This document shows, piece after piece, positions 14,748 to 20,922 of a stretch of 20,922 bases of DNA. Below the pieces are notes generated by a model, which was given only the letters and a program-made list of their open reading frames with translations, ran no database searches and had not been told where the DNA came from. This DNA is from Bdellovibrionales bacterium (GTDB lineage Bacteria > Bdellovibrionota > Bdellovibrionia > Bdellovibrionales > UBA1609). The stretch lies in the NCBI GenBank assembly GCA_020434645.1, contig JAGRAK010000005.1, forward strand, positions 1 to 20,922, given 5' to 3'. Within the stretch, counting starts at the first letter, position 1; every line of letters starts with the position of its first letter. The position numbers and the translations under genes are program-made.

Positions 14748-15257
14748 CTATCTACGTAGCTCAATTTTAACAAAATAGACAGTACAAAAATCCCCCTGCA
14801 ATAGCGAAGCGCCCAGGTCTCGATAAGCCCCAATATTCATTGGGTCACCCTTAACTTGGCTTAATTCTTTTTCACAAAAGCTGGCGTTTTGAATTTCATC
14901 TTGCTTTAGCCAGTAATTATGTTTCATTTTTTTTGAAATTCTCAATTGGCCTGACTGGTCATTGAACTCAAATCCACATGAGAACTTTGAGTCCATAAGC
15001 TTCGCCATAGAAGACTGCCCTCTTACGAGAACTTTGGTTGATAGTCGAACCGTGCCAACTTCTGCACCAAGTGCATTCTCAACACTGTCAATTTGGTCAC
15101 GGAGTTTTAAATCCAGGCTATGACACTTTGCCTCAGCACTTTCAAAACTTTGCGCCGACCAGAGTGGAATTTTGTAAACCGTTTTATTTGAATAAGCCTG
15201 CGCTTGCGTGCTGGCACAGATCAAAAGTAATACACCAAATAAAGTTGAAATTTTCAT
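14748..15257 (-). CDS. Exported hypothetical protein with four cysteines
   Basis: A 169-residue protein with a clear signal peptide (1-21, ending AQA before YS). The mature part has exactly four cysteines (C45, C94, C128, C158), consistent with two disulfides in the periplasm or outside. It looks mainly beta or mixed, with segments such as VRLSTKVLVRG and QLRISKKMKHNYW. No family is recognised. AGGAG six bases before the ATG is one of the best ribosome binding sites in the window, suggesting efficient translation. The leader contains the second GGATGTCT copy and a GAGAT...ATCTC inverted repeat. It follows two other exported-protein genes on the same strand. Confidence 0.75.
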   Translation of the reverse strand: MKISTLFGVLLLICASTQAQAYSNKTVYKIPLWSAQSFESAEAKCHSLDLKLRDQIDSVENALGAEVGTVRLSTKVLVRGQSSMAKLMDSKFSCGFEFNDQSGQLRISKKMKHNYWLKQDEIQNASFCEKELSQVKGDPMNIGAYRDLGASLLQGDFCTVYFVKIELRR

Positions 15258-15309
15258 TTCGCGCTCCTCTCACCGAGGGACATTTTATATTAAACTATTG
15301 GGTTTTAGT

Positions 15310-15325
15310 GAGATAATTTGATCTC
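15310..15325. repeat. 5-6-5 inverted repeat in the leader of the exported four-cysteine protein
   Basis: GAGAT (15310-15314) and ATCTC (15321-15325) flank six AT-rich bases, 53 bases upstream of the ATG at 15257. The geometry fits a dimeric regulator site, but a short AT-rich repeat could be chance. Confidence 0.3.
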
Positions 15326-15340
15326 GGGTAATAATGCCAC

Positions 15341-15348
15341 GGATGTCT
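15341..15348 (-). repeat. Shared leader word, copy 2 (four-cysteine protein leader)
   Basis: GGATGTCT on the plus strand, 84 bases upstream of the ATG at 15257 and in the same orientation relative to the gene as the copies at 13945 and 18527. Confidence 0.4.
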
Positions 15349-15372
15349 ATTTTTTGGACACAGGCTTTTTTC

Positions 15373-16056
15373 TCACGGGCAATTTCTCCTCATAAAATCA
15401 ACATAATGACTTTCATGCGTCAGCTGAAAAACGGGCTCACCGTCAATATAATCAAATATTTTTGACATTCGAACTGAACACGTCTGCGAAGGCCTTACAA
15501 TTTTGACCATTGATTTTTTTTGCATCACAGGAGAATTGCCCATGGCAAATCCCATGTCAAAATAAATACCCGGGTAGTCAACGATCTCAATACCACCTCG
15601 ATTATCGCGTGATACCAGATCACTTTCGATAATTTGACCCGTATCAATATGAGTGAATTTACCAACTGAGAGATTAAACACGGCCCGCGATCCATTAGGT
15701 AAATGTATGATCGCTTCATCACCTAAAATATCAAAGCCAAGCTCACTCACCATTGGTGCGAAATAAAATACCCGCGCTCCCGTATCAGTTGACGCAGATC
15801 CAGAACCGAAAGAGTTAAACACCATAAACTGACCATCTGAAGTAAATAAATAATCACGATAAATCAGACCCGGAGTATAGTTAGATCCGATAGCTAAAAA
15901 ACAAGTACCAGATGATCTGAGTGATGTATGGAGGTGATATTTATCAAGCTTAATAGAATGCGTCTCACAAGCAGAAGTGGCTGCATAAGAATGAAAAGAC
16001 AAGAGTTGAACTGCAAGAACAATTACCGCAGTCGACAAAAATGAATATACTCGCAT
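15373..16056 (-). CDS. Exported hypothetical protein, beta-rich
   Basis: A 227-residue protein with a signal peptide (1-25, ending SYA before AT). The mature region has four cysteines (C30, C52, C193, C226), pairing naturally as two disulfides. Many short glycine/aspartate turns between hydrophobic strands (for example NGSRAVFNLSVGKFTHIDTG) suggest a beta-sandwich or beta-helix-like fold. I do not recognise the family. Its ATG is only four bases after the stop of the LamG/propeller gene, so the two are almost certainly one operon and the proteins may act together at the surface. No Shine-Dalgarno is visible, consistent with translation by coupling. Confidence 0.75.
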   Translation of the reverse strand: MRVYSFLSTAVIVLAVQLLSFHSYAATSACETHSIKLDKYHLHTSLRSSGTCFLAIGSNYTPGLIYRDYLFTSDGQFMVFNSFGSGSASTDTGARVFYFAPMVSELGFDILGDEAIIHLPNGSRAVFNLSVGKFTHIDTGQIIESDLVSRDNRGGIEIVDYPGIYFDMGFAMGNSPVMQKKSMVKIVRPSQTCSVRMSKIFDYIDGEPVFQLTHESHYVDFMRRNCP

Positions 16057-16060
16057 CCAA

Positions 16061-18469
16061 TTATTTTACTTGCATACTATAAACTTTAGCATTCTTTAAT
16101 GAAAGCTTAAGACGAACATCCAGTCCAGATAGCGAACCTAAATCATTCGACCCGCGCCAACTCAAAAGCCGTCTCAGATCATCTACCTTTTTAATTTCAT
16201 CGTTTTCATTAAAGCCAAAACCTTTAAGTACTTGACCCTCTTTATCTGTCAGCGCCACTCTGACACTCCCCTTCAAGGCCTCAACATTAAGCTCTAGGTT
16301 TTTACCATCCAGACGAAAGGGCTTTGTTAAAACTTCGCCACCAGACTTATCAGCATTAAGTGCGGCAAACCGGTCTAGTGGAGCGCGCACACGATAGTAG
16401 CGCTTGTACCCATCTTTACCATTCGGGGCAGCATCCGTATTGTACTCAACATAAAACCAGATTTCGTCATCACGACGAACAACGCCATAAAATGAAAGTG
16501 TGGTTGTCACTTTTGCATCTTCAATTTTACCCACTGGCGGGAAGAGCCATTTGTTTTTATCACCGTCATAGGTCTTCCAATTTTCACCATCGCGACTCAC
16601 CGCAAGCTCCGAACGAATGAATTGAGTGAAATCTTTTACCTTCGTTGTCGACACCCACGGAAAGGCCAAATAAGTATCAGGGGCCCACTGGTATTTTAAC
16701 GGTCGCGGTCGATAAATTTCATCAGCCAAAATAAACCATGGTGTTTTAATTTTAGTGCGCGGACGCATACCCGTTTCTCCCTCATCACTTAGCATGGGCA
16801 ATGTCCAACTCTCAAAATAAGGTTTTTCTAACTTACGAAATGGCCATGGCTTATATGGGTTATCTGTTTTAAAATATATAGCCGCACGCCCCTTGTCTTC
16901 ATCATCGTGCGGGGTACCCGCGCCTCGCTTCATAAAATTATAATAAACATTTTTTTGATCATCATACATAAGCTCAGCATCTCCACCGACACTGAGCGGG
17001 AGCATCGCCACTTCATTTCGACGCCAAGTGATACCATCAGGAGAAAGATATAAATAAATACCTCGATTTGCTACCCAAGACGCCATCTTATACTTTGTCT
17101 CACTTGACGCTGCAGGATTTGGATCTTGCATAACGGCACCGCCCATAGGACGCTCAGTGATAATTACGCCATCACCCTTACCATAATTTCTACTCTCAAA
17201 AGTGAGACCATCTTCTGATGAATACAGTCGACTAATCCCGTCAGGATGAGAATAACCATCACCGATGTAAAATAGGATTTTCTTATTGTGTTCAAAAACA
17301 GATTCGCGCCACATACCCTGCACAGGCTCAAAAGGCACAGTGCCATTTGCTGTTTTCAAATACACAGGCTCTGGGTTTTTTAATTCATTTACTTTAATTT
17401 TAGTGCTTCCCCCAAAACTCTCAATCATCGAGTCATCTACAAATAGATGCTTACGAGTGCCGAGTGGCAATGTTTGGCCATTCCACTCCTTATTAAAAAG
17501 TAATGGCTTATCTGATGTAGATTTTGGTTGATACGCATCTAGTGAGTAATTTCGTGAAAATGTACCCGGTACCATAAAGTTTCTCGCATAGCGTACTTTA
17601 TTTGAAATACGAAGCTCATCCATCATACCAGTTAGCTCTTGCTGTTTTAATCTGTTCTCACCGATACTCACGTTAAAGCGACGAGCGATCTTCCATTCCT
17701 CAGTTGAGTCTTTTGTGAACTCACGATTCTCATGTTGTCTATTTTTGGGTTTTGAGCTTGGCGGCAATTCTTGACGAGGGAGTGACTCCGTCTGACCTGA
17801 TATTTCGACACCATCTATATATAGTTTTATTTTATTGTTCGCGCTAACAAAAGCAACATGGTGCCAGTTCTGTGCACTTAATTCATGCGCGAATTCGGCT
17901 TGAAAACCTTGGTAATAATTATGAATCGCAAAGCCAGATGCCTCTTCAAGAAGTTCAATTTTTAAACCTGGCAGAAGCTGATCACCCAAATCAAGAATTG
18001 TCCCGACTTCACTATTTATTTCTGTCAAATTGAATCTATATTCAATTGTCCAATCAGAACATGACAAAGTTCTTAAGAGATTGCGAGGCTCTTCAGTTGG
18101 GCTCCATAATCCACTCACTTTGCCATTTTTTTCACGCATGTGATGATTACTAATAGACCCATGAAAGCCGGCGTAGCTTACTGCATAGTTGTCACTCGGC
18201 TTAAAGCGAAGGGCTGAACCATAAACTCCGGACACAAGATCTCCACCAGCCATCAAACGCAAATCAAATTCATTGTAACTGGCATCAGTTAGAGTGTTGT
18301 ACCCATACTGAGTGTCATCAAATAACCAAAGAGCTTGTGTCGATCCATCTGCAAACGACGGAAAAAATAAAACCTCTGGTGGAGTCGCAAAAACGCAACT
18401 ATCATTTGCTCCAGCAACTTGAGTAAAGCCCATTAAAAGCACACTCAAATATAATCCTGCCTTAATCAC
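16061..18469 (-). CDS. Secreted LamG plus five-bladed beta-propeller (GH43/GH32-like) protein
   Basis: An 802-residue exported protein (signal peptide about 1-21). Residues 42-300 form a LamG/concanavalin-like jelly roll: ALWLFDD (46-52), NWHHVAF (201-207), LYIDG (216-220) and GMMDELRIS (281-289). From about 338 a propeller begins with LFVDD (342-346) and repeated Ser-x-Asp-Gly blades (YSSEDGLTF, LSPDGITWRR, VSRDGENWK), similar to clan GH-F/GH-J hydrolases. The last 90 residues (TKPFRLDGKNLELNVEALKG onward) form a beta module often paired with it. This architecture is common in Planctomycetes and Verrucomicrobia; the substrate is unknown and the catalytic acids are not assignable by eye. The start is GTG 18469 with GGGGGG five bases upstream. 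Confidence 0.82.
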   Translation of the reverse strand: MIKAGLYLSVLLMGFTQVAGANDSCVFATPPEVLFFPSFADGSTQALWLFDDTQYGYNTLTDASYNEFDLRLMAGGDLVSGVYGSALRFKPSDNYAVSYAGFHGSISNHHMREKNGKVSGLWSPTEEPRNLLRTLSCSDWTIEYRFNLTEINSEVGTILDLGDQLLPGLKIELLEEASGFAIHNYYQGFQAEFAHELSAQNWHHVAFVSANNKIKLYIDGVEISGQTESLPRQELPPSSKPKNRQHENREFTKDSTEEWKIARRFNVSIGENRLKQQELTGMMDELRISNKVRYARNFMVPGTFSRNYSLDAYQPKSTSDKPLLFNKEWNGQTLPLGTRKHLFVDDSMIESFGGSTKIKVNELKNPEPVYLKTANGTVPFEPVQGMWRESVFEHNKKILFYIGDGYSHPDGISRLYSSEDGLTFESRNYGKGDGVIITERPMGGAVMQDPNPAASSETKYKMASWVANRGIYLYLSPDGITWRRNEVAMLPLSVGGDAELMYDDQKNVYYNFMKRGAGTPHDDEDKGRAAIYFKTDNPYKPWPFRKLEKPYFESWTLPMLSDEGETGMRPRTKIKTPWFILADEIYRPRPLKYQWAPDTYLAFPWVSTTKVKDFTQFIRSELAVSRDGENWKTYDGDKNKWLFPPVGKIEDAKVTTTLSFYGVVRRDDEIWFYVEYNTDAAPNGKDGYKRYYRVRAPLDRFAALNADKSGGEVLTKPFRLDGKNLELNVEALKGSVRVALTDKEGQVLKGFGFNENDEIKKVDDLRRLLSWRGSNDLGSLSGLDVRLKLSLKNAKVYSMQVK

Positions 18470-18589
18470 CTAGACCCCCCGGTCACGAAATATTGTCTAT
18501 TTAGTTATTGAATAGGGATAGACCGAGGATGTCTGCTTATAGGAAAAAAGCACGGCTAAATGTCGACTAAAGTCTTGGCGCCACTCAGC
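18470..18589 (-). promoter_or_regulatory. Leader region of the LamG/propeller operon with shared word, copy 3
   Basis: This 120-nt gap contains GGATGTCT (18527-18534; GGATGTCTGC to 18536) directly downstream of a TATAAG (-10-like, minus strand, 18541-18536). A TCGACA lies 19 bases further upstream, so promoter spacing is poor. CGGTC (18480-18484) and GACCG (18521-18525) could close a long leader hairpin. The end of the gap also serves as the downstream region of psd; no strong terminator is seen there. Confidence 0.35.
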
Positions 18590-19396
18590 CTAAACGCTCT
18601 CACCCAATTTGACTTTGTGCAGGCGCGGCAAAACCGAGAGCATGCCATGAGGGTAGATCATCACAACCGTGCTGCCCATGTTAAAAACTCCGAGTTCATC
18701 GCCCTTAGAAACTTTTATTGGCTTTAGATAGCTTTTTACAAATGGAACATGCGATTGACCCACACGATTTGAAACAATCTCTTCATCAAAACTCACCGTG
18801 ATTTTACCTACATTTGTGGCACCCACCATCACAAGTTCTACAGGTCCCAGTGCTGTTTCAATGTGAAAAATCACCCGCTCATTAACTGAAAACAACTCAT
18901 CAATATTTTGAACACTCCATACATTAACCGGCCACAGTTTGCCGGGTACATGGGTCACTTTTGTCACCTCACCATCAACCGGAGAATGCACGCGGTGATA
19001 ATCTGTCGGACAAAGATAATAAACCAAATGTGAGCCACCCGTGTAAATTTGCGGAGCTTTATCATTCGCCAGAAGCTTACTTAGACTGTACTTTTTACCT
19101 TTAGCTTGTATTAAAGTGTCGTAATCAATTTCATCAGCACAACTTAAAAATGCGTCACAAGGGTGCACAATACCATCACCAATAGGGCGAATACCGGGCT
19201 TTAATTTTCTCGTAAATAGCTTTGAAATCGAAGGGTAAGACTCTAAAGGCAGTTCAGCCTCAGCCATATTAATTTGATAGCGCTTAATAAACCAATCGCG
19301 GGCCTTTCGCGCTAAGCTTTCTGGATGCTCAATACTGACAAGGCTACCAATGGCTTGGCTTAATAAATTTTTAGGTAAAACTCTTATATAATCCAT
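18590..19396 (-). CDS. psd: Phosphatidylserine decarboxylase proenzyme
   Basis: A 268-residue inner-membrane-associated enzyme that converts phosphatidylserine to phosphatidylethanolamine. The self-cleavage site is G241-S242-T243 in NMGSTVVM; cleavage makes the pyruvoyl group from S242. The charge-relay and active-site residues are present: D81 (HPCDAF), H134 and H137 (DYHRVHSPVDG), with NERV (172-175) also conserved. Length is slightly below E. coli Psd (322) but normal for shorter bacterial forms. The ATG at 19396 is divergent from the dehydrogenase ATG across 21 bp and no Shine-Dalgarno fits, so translation may be nearly leaderless. Confidence 0.95.
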   Translation of the reverse strand: MDYIRVLPKNLLSQAIGSLVSIEHPESLARKARDWFIKRYQINMAEAELPLESYPSISKLFTRKLKPGIRPIGDGIVHPCDAFLSCADEIDYDTLIQAKGKKYSLSKLLANDKAPQIYTGGSHLVYYLCPTDYHRVHSPVDGEVTKVTHVPGKLWPVNVWSVQNIDELFSVNERVIFHIETALGPVELVMVGATNVGKITVSFDEEIVSNRVGQSHVPFVKSYLKPIKVSKGDELGVFNMGSTVVMIYPHGMLSVLPRLHKVKLGESV

Positions 19397-19417
19397 ACAT
19401 CATGTATATAATAGTTT
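19397..19417. promoter_or_regulatory. 21-bp divergent promoter region with a shared -10-like element
   Basis: The stretch contains TATAAT at 19407-19412 (plus), only five bases before the ATG at 19418. Read on the minus strand, the overlapping TATTAT (19413-19408) lies 11 bases before the psd ATG. Both mRNAs would then be leaderless or nearly so, agreeing with the absence of Shine-Dalgarno sequences on both sides. No good -35 is seen in either direction. Confidence 0.45.
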
Positions 19418-20922
19418 ATGCGAGTTTTCCACGATATTAAAGTTGGCCTCGATGACGAACTTGATGAGCAGCTCTCTTGGCTCTCACCCGGATACGGCGA
19501 ATACCGCATCATCAAGAAATCTGTCGACGCCCGCCAAAGGCACAACCCCCATCTTGTTTATTCCGTCGAAGTGTACGACAAAGGTGAACCCGTACCCGAA
19601 AAAAAAATAATTTTAGAAAAGGTCAATTATCACGGCGCAAAACCCATAATCATAGGCGCTGGCCCTGCCGGATTATTTGCCGCCCTTCGATTTGTCGAGC
19701 GCGGTGTCGCTTGCATTTTATTCGAACGCGGATCTGAAAGTGCGACCCGCATGAAGGGCATCAATCGGTTTTGGCGCTACGGCGAGCTCGATCCACAAAA
19801 TAATGTCTGCTTTGGCGAAGGTGGTGCTGGGCTCTACTCAGACGGAAAACTCATCACGCGCATAAAGTCCCCGCATATTGAATATGTCATGAATCGACTT
19901 GTAAAGTTCGGAGCACCTCAAGAAATTGAGTATTTATCAAACCCACATGTTGGTTCAGATCGTATTCGCAGGGTGATTCCGAAAATGCGTGAATATCTCA
20001 TTCAACATGGCTGCGAAATTCATTTTGATTCACAGGTGACTCAAATTCTCACCGACAATTCTGATCCAAATAAAAAATCTGTGCGCGGCGTTGAAGTGTT
20101 CAAAACAAATGAGCGCACAGATTCTACAACATCACCCGCACCTCAAATCTTTCACACCGATAAAATTATTCTCGCCAGCGGTCATTCGGCTGAGGATATG
20201 TTCAGGCACCTAGATGAAATTGGCGTTCATATGGAGGGCAAAAGCTTCGCTGTAGGATTAAGAATTGAACACCCGCAAAAAATTATAAATCAAATTCAAT
20301 TTCGTGATGCTGCTGACCACCCAAAACTCGGTGCTGCCAATTATAAACTCGCTCATCATGACAAAAAATCAGACATTGGCGTCTACAGCTTTTGTATGTG
20401 CCCAGGCGGATACGTACTCTCAAGTGGCACCTCACCATTAGGTGTTGTCTGTAACGGCATGAGTAACTACAATCGAAACTCCCCCTTTGCCAATTCCGCT
20501 ATTGTTGTCACTATTAATCATGAAAAGAATTTTGGCGCGAGCGACAAATGGGGCGGCCTTAAGTTTCGACAAGATCTTGAAGAGCGTGCCTTTCAAATGG
20601 TGCAAGCTCGAGGCGGCACAAAAGAGATACCCGTTCAAAAATTAACTGATTTTATGAGTAACAAAATGGGTGAAGCCTTGCCGTCATCTTCACCATCAGG
20701 TGTAACAGGCGTTGCACTTCATGAGCTTCTGCCCGCCACACTCTATTCAAGTTTAAAATCAGGTATTGAAAAATTCGGGAGCAACATGAAGGGTTTTATG
20801 TCTGAACAGGCTCAACTTCACGGAGTTGAATCAAGAACTTCTTGCCCTATTCGCGTGACTCGCAACCCAAACACTCTCGAATCAATTTCGCACACCGGTC
20901 TCTACCCCTGTGGTGAAGGTGC
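19418..20922 (+). CDS. FAD-dependent dehydrogenase, COG2509 type (partial, C-terminus beyond window)
   Basis: From ATG 19418 the frame is open to the window edge (501 full codons). An N-terminal domain of about 70 residues, including the VDARQRHNPHLVYSVEV segment (36-52), is characteristic of uncharacterised NAD(FAD)-utilising dehydrogenases of the COG2509 type. It precedes a Rossmann FAD motif GAGPAG (80-85), an acidic FERG at the end of the second strand, and FGEGGAGLYSDGKL (132-145). Later hallmarks are FAVGLRIEHPQ, FCMCPGGYV, and the near-C-terminal SCPIRVTR ... GLYPCGEGA. The reaction is not known; related proteins are soluble flavoproteins. It is divergent from psd across 21 bp, and no Shine-Dalgarno is visible. 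Little should be missing, probably one further segment of a few dozen residues. Confidence 0.9.
   Translation, partial: MRVFHDIKVGLDDELDEQLSWLSPGYGEYRIIKKSVDARQRHNPHLVYSVEVYDKGEPVPEKKIILEKVNYHGAKPIIIGAGPAGLFAALRFVERGVACILFERGSESATRMKGINRFWRYGELDPQNNVCFGEGGAGLYSDGKLITRIKSPHIEYVMNRLVKFGAPQEIEYLSNPHVGSDRIRRVIPKMREYLIQHGCEIHFDSQVTQILTDNSDPNKKSVRGVEVFKTNERTDSTTSPAPQIFHTDKIILASGHSAEDMFRHLDEIGVHMEGKSFAVGLRIEHPQKIINQIQFRDAADHPKLGAANYKLAHHDKKSDIGVYSFCMCPGGYVLSSGTSPLGVVCNGMSNYNRNSPFANSAIVVTINHEKNFGASDKWGGLKFRQDLEERAFQMVQARGGTKEIPVQKLTDFMSNKMGEALPSSSPSGVTGVALHELLPATLYSSLKSGIEKFGSNMKGFMSEQAQLHGVESRTSCPIRVTRNPNTLESISHTGLYPCGEG

Noticed and set aside
18545..18590. Terminator for psd near the TTTTTT run (minus strand)
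   Set aside because: The possible stems are only three to four pairs and poorly placed relative to the T-run.

Overview
The window reads as a chromosomal stretch of a Gram-negative bacterium of moderate-to-low G+C. Signal peptides, an AmpG-type permease, phosphatidylserine decarboxylase and many short envelope proteins without known relatives would suit a Bdellovibrionota/Oligoflexia-like (possibly predatory) lineage. That placement is inference; there is no rRNA here to anchor it. I see no tRNA, rRNA, CRISPR array, insertion sequence or prophage. Both edges cut a gene: a DUF2723-type membrane glycosyltransferase on the left and an FAD-dependent dehydrogenase on the right.

Layout. 1-1541 (minus): a methyltransferase with zinc ribbons at both ends, overlapping the start of the DUF2723/TMEM260-type protein. 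1610-1948 (plus): a HIT-family hydrolase. 1952-4217 (minus): an AmpG-like permease overlapping a class IV PLP aminotransferase. 4218-4663: a long gap with an inverted repeat and a possible 32-residue peptide gene. 4664-5110 (minus): an unknown protein. 5285-7095 (plus): a hotdog thioesterase, then two paralogous secreted coiled-coil/hydrophobic-hairpin proteins, the first with its ribosome binding site inside a perfect 10-bp inverted repeat. A strong stem-loop at 7110-7145 separates this from a long minus-strand operon.

7147-11975 (minus) is the most coherent system. It holds a GTP-cyclohydrolase-II-like URC1 protein, a DUF1688/URC4 protein, uracil phosphoribosyltransferase and uridine kinase, followed by two small exported proteins coupled by ATGA stop/start overlaps. 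This matches the core of the URC uracil-degradation route first described in the yeast Lachancea kluyveri, in which uracil is first ribosylated by a phosphoribosyltransferase and then opened through ribosylurea. A near-consensus sigma70-type promoter with two adjacent 5-2-5 inverted repeats lies just upstream.

12080-13914 (minus): peptide chain release factor 3, coupled to an upstream single-cluster ferredoxin. 14020-14673: a compact M24 metallopeptidase. 14748-18469 (minus): three exported proteins, including an 802-residue LamG plus five-bladed-propeller protein of a type common in Planctomycetes and Verrucomicrobia. 18590-19396: phosphatidylserine decarboxylase, divergent from the dehydrogenase across only 21 bp. 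An 8-bp word (GGATGTCT on the plus strand) recurs in the same orientation in three minus-strand leaders (13945, 15341, 18527).
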